Positions 11,593-24,072 of a stretch of DNA of 64,000 nt are shown here, piece after piece. The DNA lies in the NCBI GenBank assembly GCA_948567375.1, contig OX419760.1:58168657-58232656 (forward strand), in the 5' to 3' direction. Origin of the DNA: Lunularia cruciata (Eukaryota > Streptophyta > Marchantiopsida > Lunulariales > Lunulariaceae). The stretch's first letter is position 1. Each line of letters begins with the position of its first letter. A program made the translations under genes and the position numbers. Below the pieces are notes generated by a model that was not told where the DNA came from, made no database searches, and worked only from the letters and a program-made list of their open reading frames with translations.

Positions 11593-12870
11593 CTGATAAT
11601 GGATCACAAAAGATTGATAGATTTCTTGCACTTCCACATCCAGACTGCCAGATAGGAAAAACATTGGTAGAGAGGGATTTGGTCAAAGCCTACACCCACG
11701 TCTTGCATTTGGAGGCCCAGCTCAGGGAAATCAAGGGGTATGGTGCACATGATGACCATCATTGGGACACAAGAGAATCTTGGGAGATGGCATGTATTCA
11801 AGAATGGTAGGCTCAGATAGAAGGGAGAGGTCAGGATGGTGACCACGGCCATGGAGCACCACAAAGAGTGAGTGAGACACCACAAAGGGAAGAAGTCCAG
11901 ACTTCCTTCCATGGAGGCATAAATTTGTCACTTTGAAGCTCCTATAGAAAATAGAGAAGCTGCCTTGAAGACAAAGCAAGGTGAGTTCACTGTACTGTCT
12001 AACAACTTCAAGGCTTTGAAACATGTCCGACAACAATAAGGCTTGGAAGCAAGACAGTGACACCATGCTAATGAAGCAAAAGGAGGAATATCAAGGCATC
12101 AAGGTTGACCTTGAAGTGATGAAGGCAAGGTCTGCTCAACAAGAGAAGGCCTTTGTGGATTACAAGACCAAATAGAAGGATAGTATGCAGGAGACGGATC
12201 GGGTGATCTCCAAGATTGTGAAGGATAAAGCAAGCTTGAGGCAGTAGATTACCCAACTGGACTCCAATTTGACAACTATCAAGGTCTAAGCAATGAGCGG
12301 TGGAGATGAAGACGAAGCATCCCAAGGAGTTGGATGCTAGGGACAAGGATGTGATGTCCTTGAAGAAGGAGTTGGATAGTCTGCAGAAGGAGAAGGCCGC
12401 AAAGGAGCAATCTCGTGATACCGCCTTGGAAGTAGCCAAGATGCACATCAAGGAGTTGTCTACCATCATGGGAGGCTATGAAGATAGGGCACACATTCTC
12501 CAAGTGCAAGAAAGACAAGAGGTGGAGATGGAGTTGCAATCCATCCTTGATACTCTAGGCAAGGAACAAATGCTAGTTCTTACCATCATAGAAGACACTA
12601 CTAATAGGTTGAAGACTCAAGTGGAATTAGCTGTTATGATCCAAGCTTACCAGGCTAAGCTGTAGGAGCTGAAGTCCGAAGTACACACCTTAGAAGCTAA
12701 TACCTACTTCATTGAACAGTTAACCAAGCTGCCAAAGAAGCTGTGCAAGCATGGTGATGCAAAGTTTGAGAGTGTCTTAAACAGCATCCCTCATGAAGTG
12801 GAAGAGTATATCTAACATGTTGAGGAGCTGAATTGGAGGTGTAAAGGAAAAGGAAGGTCAGTGAAGTAGA
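11593..12870 (+). other. Decayed coding region of unclassified element, coiled-coil segment
   Basis: The plus strand shows long protein-like stretches, broken several times. The best is 12300-12665, a highly charged heptad-like region (DKDVMSLKKELDSLQKEK and similar), predicted by eye to be a coiled coil. Upstream pieces near 11610-11880 also look protein-like (TLVERDLVKAYTHVLHLE). No enzymatic domain is seen. It may be the structural-protein end of an unclassified element; a relic host gene is possible. Confidence 0.35.
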
Positions 12871-13849
12871 TTGTGGTGTAAAATACTTATGTTATTTCAG
12901 TTTTTGGACCATCGGGTTGGGGACTTCATCATAATGAGACTTTTTATGATGGGAACATCATTGGGTTGGGGACTTCATCAAGTTGTGGACTTCACCAGGG
13001 GATGTCTCCATGTGATGACATGTATAGGAATTCTTTGAATTAAGGCTTTGTACATTAAATTAATTCATTTTGTGAATATCTGATTGTCTGGCCCATTCTT
13101 CCAATGTGTAGCTAGAGTCATAGTATTGCTAGAGTGTATAGTAAGCACCTCTTTGTAGGTGGCATTGCCATAACATTAATATGTAACAACCAAATAGGTG
13201 GATTAATCTTAATTTGTTGTATGGGGTAGTGGCATTGCACAAACGTGGATGAGCCTCATCTTGTTGTAATGGAAAGTATAAGGAGAGTCACTTGGACTTA
13301 ATACAGGTTTAGTAAGCACAAATTGGAATTCCATCTCATACATGCTGTTCAAACTTGTGAAAGTGCAATCAATTTGCTTGTGTGTTGCAAAGTTCACTCT
13401 GTTGTGTGAACTAAGCTTGAGTACCTCTTAGATCCTGAGTGTATCAATGTAAGTATGGTGTATGTTTTGTGATTGCTAAGTTGGGTAGTGGTGATAAACT
13501 CAAAGTAGGAATGCAAGTGCTGAGGTGCAGGTGTGCAGTCAGGCTTGTGAGTTCTGAAGAGTTGGGGCAACACATTGAGAGCCATCACCACGGCTGTGAG
13601 TGTCATAAAGTCTCCTACATAACAAAAAGCTCAATGTTTTGCAAACTTGTAATATAACAGTGAGGAGTGCCTTTTGGGAAGGGTAGACTGCTTTCATTGG
13701 CGTGGTGGTATGCATTATATAGGTTAGTTGAGGGAAAACCCTTTGGGGCCGTTGACCAACCCAACAGACTGAATCATCACTTTCAAGAGTTCAAGCACTA
13801 TGAGGTATCATTTGTGAATGTGACTGAGTTGTTTATTTTTTCTTGTAGT
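12871..13849. other. Unclassified DNA upstream of the NRT2 fragment
   Basis: Contains a short local repeat around 12912-12990 (ATCGGGTTGGGGACTTCATCA and ATTGGGTTGGGGACTTCATCA). No gene recognised. It abuts the truncated end of the NRT2 fragment, so the element boundary is probably near 13850. Confidence 0.3.
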
Positions 13850-14340
13850 GTGGAGCATCCAAATTGTTGGTGGAATAATTTGCATCGTTCTTGGTATCAC
13901 TCGAGAGCTACAACCTGCAATTGCTGTTAAGTTCATCTTCTCTTTCTTTGTCCAAGCTGTAATCGGGGCAACATGTGGTATCATTCCTTTTTTCCCGTAG
14001 GTCTTTGGGTATCATCTCTAGCACAACTGGAGCAAGAGGAAATATTGGAGCTGTCGTGAGGCAACTTATTTTCCTAATGAGCTTCAAGTACTCAACAGAA
14101 AATGGTATCATGCTCATGGGAATCATGATAGTCCGTGTCACTCTATCAATTATGATTTTCCACTTCACACAATGGTGCATTATGTTCTGCCCTTCTTCAC
14201 AGTCTACTTTAGAAGATTATTATCAAAGTGAATGGAACGAGAAAGAGCAAGCGGATGGTCTTCATGGGACTAGTATGAAATTTGCCAACAATGCTAGTTC
14301 CAAGAGAGGTTGTCAGGTCACCCCCTGCTGGTAGGACCAT
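13850..14340 (+). pseudogene. NRT2: NRT2 3' fragment (exon 2 second half only)
   Basis: Translation matches the last third of NRT2: ICIVLGITRELQPAIAV, then the post-helix loop [16 protein letters not shown] (nitrate signature 2, degenerate), [17 protein letters not shown] and the C-tail [18 protein letters not shown]. There is at least one frameshift between the part before and the part after 13975. All of exon 1 and the first half of exon 2 are absent; sequence identity starts abruptly near 13850, next to unclassified DNA. It points away from the NAR2 pseudogene at 7.6-8.0 kb, the arrangement of the other NRT2/NAR2 pairs. Confidence 0.9.
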
Positions 14341-14520
14341 GGAGCTGGTGAAAACGCTTTGTAGATGATGAGGATACTGAAGCATTAGAAAGACCGCAAA
14401 GTAGGATCCAGGATCTTGGAGAGTTTAAAAGTAATGAGTCAAATATTGTGAATAAAAAATATCTGCCTGCTACCAATTCCATGTCAAGGTGGAGACAACT
14501 GTTACAATGGATGGAGGATG

Positions 14521-14662
14521 TGTTATGTTTGGCTTGTTTATCAGTGATGACTGGTCAAGGACAAAAGTAAACTTAACTGATGGTAATTGCTTGTCACTTG
14601 TCTAGAAGTTCAAGTGGATGATGGCAATGGACCTGTTTATAGAAATATATAGAAATATATAG

Positions 14663-14725
<63 letters not shown>

Positions 14726-14879
14726 CAATGAGAAATAAAGTTCTCAAAGGCTGGTGAGAGCCTGTTTCAGCAGTGGAGGTAGCTTCCGAGACAAGAAGTG
14801 AACCATGTTATCTCCTATTGTTTAATGTGGTTTGTGATGTGCTATTGTGAGAGATCCTAGGGATTGTGCTTTTCTAACA
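14521..14879 (+). repeat. 5' LTR of the copia fossil
   Basis: Starts TGTTATGTTT and ends TTCTAACA, immediately followed by the primer site. It contains a long TA dinucleotide run (about 14660-14722) that makes it longer than the 3' LTR. Confidence 0.9.
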
Positions 14880-14881
14880 AT

Positions 14882-14893
14882 TGGTACCAGGGC
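14882..14893 (+). other. Primer binding site (iMet tRNA type)
   Basis: TGGTACCAGGGC, close to the usual plant TGGTATCAGAGC, lies two bases inside the 5' LTR. Typical for copia and many gypsy elements. Confidence 0.8.
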
Positions 14894-17800
14894 TTAGTTG
14901 GTCCTGAAGAGGGACTTGAGATCTGGGGGTGCAATGAAGAGGGTCAAGAAGCAATTCCACAGCAAAGCAATGGCAAGGGTGATATTCATATCAAATTCTA
15001 AATTTGCAGTGGAGAAGTTTGATGGGTAAAACAATTTTGGACTTTTGCAACAGAAGATGAAGGACCTTCTTGTCCAGCAAGGACTACATAGAGCACTGAC
15101 AAAAAAAACAAGAGGACAAAAGTAATGAGGAAGATGAAGATGCAGATGCAAATGCAGATCTCAAAGCTATTAGCACTATTTGGTTGAACCTTGTTGATGA
15201 AGTGTTATACAACGTTATGAATGAGGAATCTGCACCAAAACTATGGGCCAAACTAGAAAATCTTTTTATGACCAAGTCATTGACAAATTGACTGTATCTT
15301 ACACAAAAGTTGTGTATGTTGCAAATGAAGGAAGGCCAAAGTATTATGGAGCACCTCAATGCTTTCAACAAAATCATTTGTGAGTTGATGAGCATAGAGA
15401 TCAAGTAAGAAGAGAACGATAAGGCATTGTTGTTATTGACTTCACTCTCTCCTTCATATTAGAATCTGGTCACAAGTCTTCTATATGGGAAGGATGATAT
15501 AAATTGTGAGGAGGTTACTCAGCATTATTGTCCAATGAGATGCAAAAAAGGCCCAAGCAAGAAAATACAAATCTATAGGCTCTATTTATTAGAGGAATGA
15601 CAAGAGAGAGAGATAAGATCAGGAGTAAATCAAGATCCAAGTCTAGAATTGGAGGTTTCAAAGGCAAGTGCTGGATTTGTGGGAAAGTTGGACAGTTCAA
15701 GAAGGATTGTAACAACAAGAGGCTTGAGTCCAATAAGGATAAAGGTTGACTTTCAGGTCAAGCAAGTATTTCTGAGTCATATGTTATTGTGGATGATTTT
15801 CTATGTGTTAAATTTGAGGAGTCGTGGATATTGGAGTTAAGTCGCTCTTACCATATGTGTCCAAATAAGGAGTAGTTTCATGAGCACAAGCCAAATGGCT
15901 TGTGCTCATGAAACTTTTGCTGAACTGAAAGCTTGTGCTCTTGATCTTCCATTGAATAATGGAAGATCTGTAATAATGGGGAACAACATGGCTTGCAAAG
16001 CTACTGGCATTGGTACAATACGCATTAAGATGTTTGATGGTATTGTGAGGACTCTTGCTAATGTGAGGCATGTTCTTGAGCTAAGGAAGAACTAGATATC
16101 ACTAGGCACTTTGGACTCAAATGGTTGGAGGTGGGGAGCAGAAAATGGAACACTCAAGGTATCAAAAGGAACGTTGGTTGTAATGAAGAGCAAGAAGATA
16201 TGAAATCTTTATGAGCTTGTTAGAGAGGCCATTACTAAAGGAGTGGCAAGTTCTATTTTATAAAATGAAGATCCCAAAGATCTTACTCAGTTATGGCACC
16301 TATGTTTGGGTCATATGAGTGAAAGAGTCCTAAGTGAATTGTCCAAGCAACAACTTCTAAGGGCCTTAAAAGTTGTAAGTTAAAATTTGGTGAGCATTGT
16401 GTAACAAGAAAGCAACAAAAGGGTAAGCTTTTCCACAAGAGTTCATTGCACAAAGGGAATTTTAGACTACATGCATTCTGAGGTTTGGTGCCCTACACCT
16501 GTAGCTTCAAAATACGGAGTATTATATTTTATGTCTTTGGTTGATGATTACTCTAGGAGGTGTATGGGTCTACACCATGAAACAAAAATCAGAGGTCTTC
16601 TATGTCTTTAAACAATGGAAGGTGATGATGGAGGAAGGAAAGTGAAGTGTTTGAGATCTGTTAATGGTGGAGAATACAAATTTGGAGAGTTTGATAGATA
16701 TTGTAAGAGTGAAAGGATAATTCATCACTTTACCATTCTGGGTACTCCTCAACAAAATGGTGTGGCAGATCAGATAAATTGTACACTCTTGGAGAAAGCA
16801 AGAAGTATCTTCAGCAATGCCTGATTGGACAAGAGTTTTTGGGCAAAAGTTATAAATACAGCTCGTCATTTGGTAAATATTTCTCCCTCTACTGCTATTG
16901 AGTGTAAGACACCTATGGAAAAATGGACAGGTCTGCATGTTGATTACTCTTCACTTGGAGTGGTTGGATGCATTGCTTATGTTCATATTCAACAAGAGCA
17001 ATGGACAAAGTTAGATCCCAAATCTAGAAAACTTATATTCTTGGGATATGAGAAGGATACAAAGGGATATAGATTATGGGATCCAGAAAGGTGTTGTCTT
17101 ATTGTGAGTAGGGATGTAGTTTTTGATGAGATGAGCACGATGTAGACTATTACTATAACGAAAGAGAAGAAAAAACAAAATTTTCAGTTTTCTTTAAGAT
17201 AAATATTGATCTTGGAAATGAAGACATCTCACCTCTTGTAGATCTACCAAGTGAACCATTAGAAGAAAAAATTCCATAGGTAATTCATGAACGTAAGTAT
17301 CCATATAGGGATAGGAGGACTCCAGAGAGATTTGATGATTCATTTGTAGCTTATGCTCTTCTTACTGGGAATGGTGAGCCTTCTTCATATGAAGAGGCAA
17401 TGCAAGATCAAGAGCATCAAAAGTGTCATTGTGAAATGGACGAGGAAATGAAGTCTTTGGCCAAAAACCAAACTTGGAGAGTTGAAAAATTGGAAAGAAG
17501 GCTATTGGTTGCAGGTGGATATTCTTGAAGAAGAAAGGACTTCCAAAATCAGGTGGAGATAGATACAAAGCAAGGTTTGTAGCAAAGGGTTATAGCCAAA
17601 AAGAAGGTATTGACTTCAATGAGATTTTTTCACCTCTGGTAAAATTCTCTTCAATTCGTGCACTATTGGCAAAAGCTGCATTGCAAAACTTGGAGTTGGA
17701 GCAACTAGATGTTATAACTGCTTTTTTACATGGAGAATTGGATGAGGAGATTTACATGCATCAACTTGAAGGTTTTGTGGTATCAAGGAATCAGAACCTG

Positions 17801-18984
17801 GTTTGTAGGTTGTAAAAGTCTTTATATGGACTAAAGCAAAGTCCAAGACTTTGGTACATGAAACTTAATGCTTTTATGTTCAAGCATGGATATAACAGAA
17901 GTGAATCAGATTTTTTTTTGTACCTAAAGAAGCTACATGGACCTAGAGTATTTGATTTAATCATCTTGGTACTATCTGTGGATGATATGCTTATTGCTGC
18001 GGAGGATGTGGTTGAGGTGGAGAAATTGAAAGCACAACTTGGTAAGGAGTTTGATATGAAGTACTTGGGTTCTTCAAAGAGTGTACTTGGGATTGAAATC
18101 CACCAGGACAATAGCAAGGGAAAGTTATGGATATCTCAAAGGAGATATTTGGAAAAATTACTTGCTTGGTTTGGCATTGAGAATGCAAAACCAGTGAGCA
18201 CTCCAATGGCAAGTCATTTCAAGATATCAAGTCATTGTAGCAATGTTCATCAAATGAATCGAGAGACAAGTAATGTCAAATTCCTTATGCTAGTGCTATT
18301 GGGAGTTTAATGTATGTTGTGGTCTGCACTAGAACAGACATCTCACATGTTTTGAGTATGGTGAGTAGATACATGGAAAATCCAAGGAAACAACATTAGG
18401 AAGTTGTGAAGTGGATATTTCATTACTTGGAAAGGACTATAAATATTGGATTACCTTTGATGTGGAGAAGGACCGATAAAGAGGAATTATAGGGTATGTA
18501 GATTTTGACTTTGCTGGAGACTTGGATAAGAGAAGTCTACATTAGGATTTGTTTTTTACACTTGTTGGTGGTGCAGTAAGTTGAAAGTCTACTCTCCAAT
18601 CTGTTGCTCTTTCTACTACAAAGGCGGAATATATGGCAACAATGGAGGCTGCAAAAGAGGCAATATGGATACAAAGATTAGCCAAGGATGAATGATTCTC
18701 TAACATGAACTGCACACTTTTTTTGATAGTCAAAGCGCTATTCACTTGGCCAAAAATCAAGTATATCATTCAAGGACAAAGCATATTGATGTGAGACATC
18801 ATTTGATCAGGGAAGCTGTGATAAATGGTGAGATCAGTTTGCAAAAGATTGGCACATAGGTAAACTCAGCTGATATGTTGACTAAACCTATTCTTATTGA
18901 GAAGTTCAAGTTATGCATGAACTTACTCAACGTTCAATGTTGCTCTTTGGGATGATATGGTGGATATAAGCAAAAGGTGGAGAT

Positions 18985-19279
18985 TGTTATGTGTGGCTTG
19001 TTATCAACGATGATTGGTCAAAGACAAAAGCAAATGTAACTGATGGTAGTTGCTTGTCACTTATTCAAGTGTACAGTCACTTGTCAATGATGGACCTCTA
19101 TATATATATATATATATATATATGAGAATTAAAGTTCTCGAAGGTTGGTGAGAGCCCGTTTTAGTAGCTTCCCGGGGTAGGAAGTGAACCACGTTATTTC
19201 TTGTTGTTCTCTGATTTTTGTTTAATGTGGTATGTGATGTGCTATTGTGAGAGGTCATAGGGTCAGAGTTTTTCTAACT
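18985..19279 (+). repeat. 3' LTR of the copia fossil
   Basis: Starts TGTTATGTGTGG after a purine-rich tract and matches the 5' LTR along its length, with a shorter TA run (about 19099-19122). Confidence 0.9.
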
Positions 19280-21684
19280 GGATTAACCTACAGGAGTGCA
19301 GCCTGTAGTCGTTTCATGTAAGAGTAGATAAGGAGCAGCGCACTCTAACGGTCAAAAGCTCACGTTCAATTCGCTGGCGTGCGGAAATATCTTTAGACAG
19401 CAGTTGATGTGTCAAACCACCCATTGAATGCAAAGAAACCAATGCTTGATGTTTCGCCAATCTACATTCTTTTAATGCAAGCGAACTTGATTAATTTGTT
19501 AATTCAGCTTTAAATTTAGAAAATGTTCGTGTTATAGAACGTGGAACAAAACCGATAGATTCATAACTGAAATAAAATCGAAATCGAAATCGAAATTGTG
19601 GATGTACTCATGTCGCTCAAATTTCTTTCACGTATCTGATGTACACCAGATTATCGTTTCTGTCACAAGTTTGCTTCTACTGAGGTGAAGTCTTGATTTG
19701 CGCAAAGGTCACTCGCACCGTACTGTTGTTCAGTCAAAGCAAATCTTTGTTAATTAGATGAAATCGTACAGATCATCATGACTATTCTCAACACATTCTC
19801 GTTTGCAACCTTCGAAGAAATCAAAACAAAATTATTGGAGAACTTGGAGCGAATTAATCATGGGCTATATATCATTAACCGATCCATCTAACTCACTCAG
19901 TGGGAAAATGTCCCAGTCAACCTACACTGTTGATTTTTGTAGCCTAGTGCTTTACCTTTACTATGTGCTCCAGCAAGCGTATCACACAACAGCTACAGAG
20001 GGTTCTTACATCTTCATTTCGAATGTTTATAGAGCCTTTGGCCACGACACTTAAAAGAAATTGAACTTTTTGTACACTTTACGAGACTTCGCTAATCAAT
20101 AGCATGTTGGTACTTGGCACTACTCCATGGCGAGTGCTTGCATAGCAACATATTTCTTGCTAAGTTGATAAGGTCGTGTTGATTATTCTAAATCTGTGGG
20201 TACTCTAGATTTCAAACTCGTGCATGCGTATCACCTCTTCGGAATAGCTGAATCGAGATGCCTCAAATTCAAGGGACTAAAACCTGAGCTGAGTAGACAA
20301 GCCTGACATTGAAGCAACGTGCACAACAAGAGGGAGCTGGAAATCCAAACGATGAAATTTGTGCACTGATAGTTCACTAATGCACTTGACTTGTTGACTT
20401 ACTAATTAGCTTTTATGATGAAAGTCACATGCAGAAAGTGCCATATTTAGTTCGAAAATGTAAAATTTATGCCATATTTTGCTACACAGAACCTTTCCTC
20501 CCGCAAGCAAAGATTCAGATCATAGACCTGGCGCGCTCTACGGGGAAGAATATTCACACGGCGGTCCGTGTGAGGCGGCTAAACACCTTTGCACCGGCTA
20601 AACCCTATTGGCCACAAATTGCTTGTATCCAATGACATCCAATGGTTCCAAAATGTGGGGTTCGGACACTGAATGGTAACAATGACTTAAGCCTTCCAGA
20701 ACTCCCTGTTATGGCCACTGTGCGCTCAAGTTGCTAGTGTAGTGTTCAACATTCTCATTTGTGCAGCTGGTTACTGAGAATTCTAAGCTTTCTCTCGTTG
20801 TAGACAGCACAGATGAATCATTTTACATTTCATCAGCACTAGATGTTTACTCGACGCTGTGCGCTTGTAAGCGCATGCATCAGCAGCAGTAAATTGCTAG
20901 CGTTGACACTAGTACCCACTTTCAGGAATAGAGTTAATATTCTGTGATCTGGACTCTAGCTCAGACCATGTTTCCAACTGCTATCAACTCCGTCATCTTG
21001 TAGCTTCTCCATAACCAGGATTATCGAGAAGCTACAAGCTCTTCAGAGTTTCTTCAATCCCTGGTTACATTTGCATGAGAGGCGTACAGTTTGGACGGAA
21101 AAGTGGAAATAGAGCATCCTGGTAGCTATAAACTTTATGGGATTGGTACCGATGATAGAGATGGATAGTCCTGGCAGAGTGCGAATCAGGTCCGAGCCAT
21201 CGATGACATCTAAATAAGCAGAGAGTCCTGCAAATGAGAGCGTACGCGCCACTATGATCCTTCGTCACTACAGGAACCACAATTGCGAGGAGTAAAGATG
21301 GGCATTCTCTTGCACTTTTGATTCGGTGATGCGCCTCTCTTGACGACACTGTCAACTCAAGACTGTAGTTGCTGCGAGGAGTATATTCCATAAATTTCAC
21401 TGCCAAATTAGTATATAAAGACTATGATAACGAAGTTCTCTAACATCCTCAACATGCTTTCAACCCAATTAACTGCTCTTCTCCGCTGTCCTGGACATCA
21501 GAGTCAAGAAGAGGTAATTGACTTGGACAGAGATGCAAATTGGGTGATGTGGCTAGCCTTAGCATGAGACTTGTATCACGGTTACAAGTAAGATCCTACA
21601 TCTCACTCCCTTACAAAGTGCTAAAGTAAGACCATCCGAATCCCACCCAAAAGCCAGGGCAGTCGTCAGACAATCGATTGAAAA
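19280..21684. other. Intergenic, upstream of the broken NRT2 pair
   Basis: No gene recognised. A short GAAATC repeat lies near 19566-19597. TATATAAA at 21412-21419 sits 273 bases before the lost NRT2 start at 21685, nearly the spacing seen for NRT2-C (276). The block GAGTCAAGAAGAGGT at 21501-21515 also has counterparts upstream of the other NRT2 copies. A weakly tRNA-like stretch at about 19325-19380 is not convincing. Confidence 0.5.
21412..21419 (+). promoter_or_regulatory. TATA box of decayed NRT2 copy
   Basis: TATATAAA, 273 bases before the lost start codon of the NRT2 exon fragment. The same motif is found 276 bases before the intact NRT2-C start, and the shared leader block lies 89 and 91 bases downstream of it respectively. 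The matched spacing supports a real core promoter. Confidence 0.55.
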
Positions 21685-21965
21685 ATATCTCCAGATAAGA
21701 ACTGGCAGGATGGAAATTCAAAGAGTGAGCCTGGGTCATCCTTGCATGGAGTTACGAGTAAAGAGTCAAGCTCCCTCGCACAAATGGCTACTCTCCGCGA
21801 AAACAAAGGTGAAGTCGAAGCAATCGACCTCAAAGGAAGGAAATTCAGCATTTCTGTCGATTCTGAAAAAAAAACGAAGATCGTCAGACTGCACACTCTC
21901 GCTGCTCCCCACATGCGGCCATTTCACTTATTATGGATTTCCTTTATGATTTGCTTCTTCTCACA
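21685..21965 (+). pseudogene. NRT2: NRT2 exon 1 fragment, tandem duplicate without start codon
   Basis: Codes for the NRT2 N-tail through the first helix ([40 protein letters not shown]) and stops matching after about 21965. The start codon aligned with the paralogues has become ATA (21685). The same part of the gene begins again 120 bases later, in the pseudogene at 22085, so exon 1 was partly duplicated in tandem. The upstream promoter-like sequence belongs to this first piece, so the downstream copy lost direct contact with it. Confidence 0.88.
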
Positions 21966-22084
21966 TTTCACTTGTTTCCTCTGTATTTGATTTTGAGTTT
22001 CGAGAAAATCACTGAACCAGACGCGTATATCCTCCATATCTGTCCCAAGTGAACTTGTCCTACACGAGTGCTCGACTCGAGAAA

Positions 22085-24072
22085 ATGGCACCAGCAAGAA
22101 CTGGCAGAATGGAAATTCAAAGGGAGAGCCTGGGTCCTCCTTGCGTGGTGTTACAGGTAAAGACCTAGCTTCTTGGCGCTAATGGGTACTTTTGGTGAGG
22201 GAAAAGCTGACCTCGAAGAAACCGACCTCAATGGAAGGAAATCAGCATTCCTGTCGATTCTGAACACAAAGCGACGACCGTCAGACTGCACTCCCTCGCT
22301 GCTCCTCACATGCGGACATTCACTTGTCCTGGATTTCCTTTATGATTTGCTTCTTCTCCACGTTTGCTGCACCACCTCTCATGTCTGTCATCCGTGACAA
22401 TCTCGATCTCACCAAAGGTGACATTGGTAACGCTGGTATCGCTTCAGTGGCTGGTGCAGTGGTCTCTCGCCTGCTCATGGGTACCATTTGCGATCTCGTG
22501 GGTCCTCGTTATGGTTGTGAAATTCTCATGATGATCACAGCCCCGGCCACTTTCTGCATGCCACTTGTCGGGACCCCGTTAGAGTTTATCCCGGTACGAT
22601 TCTTCATCGGCTGCTGTTTGGCAAAATTTGTCTCGTGCGAGTAGTGGATGAGCTCAAGAGCAAGATTGTTGGACTTGCGAATGGAACAGCAGCTGGATGG
22701 GGAAACATGGTTGGAGGTATTGTGCAACTTGTGATGCCTTTGGTTTTCTATATCATTAGGAGGGACATTGGTTCGGAGAAATTCACAGCATGGAGATGGC
22801 GTTTTTCGTTCCCTGAGTCTTGCAGGTCATGATGGGGCTGCTTGTTCTGACCCTTGGCCAAGATTTACCTGACGGGAATTTCTCCGAATTGAAGAGAGAA
22901 GGACAGAAGGTCAACGACAGCTTTAAGAAGGTAATCTTTTGACATCTTACTGATATTTGGTGTTTCCAGCACGACCGCCACCTGCAGATGTATAACTTAA
23001 AGTACCTTTACCAGCAGTCCGGGGTACATGTATACATGAGCCGGCTGATATGCAGTCTTACCCTGGATGCATAGGCCGTCACAATCCCTACATGAAATTT
23101 TGGACACTTGCAATGTGGCACTAGAGACGTAATGTTTAAGGCACATCTCATGCTACTGAGTTGAATTTAACGCTTGTAGAATTTCTCCATCTGCAGGTGT
23201 TCTTGTACGCTGTCACCGATTACCGCACCTACATCTTGGCTTTGACGTACGGCTACTGCTTCGGCGTCGAGCTTACAGTCGACAACATCATTGCTGAGTA
23301 CTTCCATGACCGCTTCGATCTGAACCTTCAAACTGCTGGAATCATCCCTTCCGCATTTGCCCTCACGAACTTGATCTCTCGTCCATAAGGAGGAATCATC
23401 TCCCACGTCGTGGCTGTCAAATGGGGAGTGCAGGGTCGCCTCTGGAATCTGTGGATCATCCAAACTCTCCGGTGGCATTCTATGCATCCTCTCCGGTATC
23501 ACTGGGGAACTAGGACATGAAATTGCTGTTATGTTGATTTTCTCTTTCTTCGTCCAAGCCGCATGCGGTGCTACCTTCGGTATCATTCCTTTCGTTTCCC
23601 CGAGGTCGCTGGGCATCATTTCTGGTGCTACGGGAGCGGGAGGAAACTCAAAATATGTTCTTCATGAGCTCTAAGTACTCCACAGAAGATGGGATCATGC
23701 TCATGGGAGTCATGATAGTGTGCGTCACTCTACCTGTCATACTTCCCACAATGGGGCAGTATGTTCACCCCTCCTTTAAAACCTGATGTCACTGAGTTAC
23801 AATATTACGTCAGCGAATGGAGCGAGCAGGAGCAAGCAGATGGTCTCCATGAGGCTAGTAAGAAATTTGCAAAAAACGCTATATCCAATAGGGGTCGTCA
23901 ATCGCCTTCTACCGGTAGGACCACTGGAGCTGGTGTAGATTCCTTGTACATGTTAGAAAGTGATGACTTCCAGAAGGATTTAACACTGTCAAATAGTCTG
24001 CGATCAGTGATATCTGCTGCCAGTGACCAGTACACAACAGTGAGTAAATACGACTTGGCCATGGTTGCATGA
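22085..24072 (+). pseudogene. NRT2: Broken NRT2 copy (two exons recognisable)
   Basis: Exon 1 (22085-22930) and exon 2 (from 23197) keep the family splice sites (AAG|GTAATC and CTGCAG|GTGTTC). The intron is 266 bases. Exon 1 is out of frame within a few codons of the ATG, then recovers [18 protein letters not shown] and [10 protein letters not shown]. It is broken again near 22644 by a stop with a short deletion, and around 22795-22830. Exon 2 has a TAA in SRP*GG at 23386, an insertion near 23472, and a deletion of about 20 bases that removes part of nitrate signature 2 near 23645. The usual stop after VDSL is replaced by TAC, so the frame runs on to 24072. Clearly non-functional as NRT2. Confidence 0.93.

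Larger units (their letters stand above)
14521..19279 (+). mobile_element. Ty1/copia LTR retrotransposon fossil, both LTRs, broken
   Basis: Both ends are visible: 5' LTR 14521-14879 and 3' LTR 18985-19279, TGTTA at the start and TAACA (TAACT in the 3' copy) at the end. The flanks GGATG and GGATT look like a five-base target duplication with one difference. An iMet-type primer site lies at 14882-14893 and a purine-rich tract precedes the 3' LTR. Internal order is gag with a CCHC knuckle (about 15000-15740), protease region, integrase (about 16400-17150), reverse transcriptase (about 17360-18300) and RNase H (to about 18900), the copia order. It is broken, with of the order of ten breaks. The LTRs differ at roughly a tenth of positions by eye, apart from TA-repeat length, which suggests an age of some millions of years. 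Confidence 0.93.

Noticed and set aside
14640-14722. TA dinucleotide array as an independent feature
   Set aside because: It is part of the copia LTR; the 3' LTR has a shorter version at the same place.
19325-19380. tRNA-like stretch with a TTCAATTC element
   Set aside because: No convincing acceptor, D or anticodon stem could be paired; at best a tRNA-derived relic.
20429-20635. Open frame before the broken NRT2 copy as possible NAR2 relic
   Set aside because: No NAR2 motif (KLCYAP, DKTC, WRIAKDVPG, membrane span) found on either strand between 19280 and 21680.
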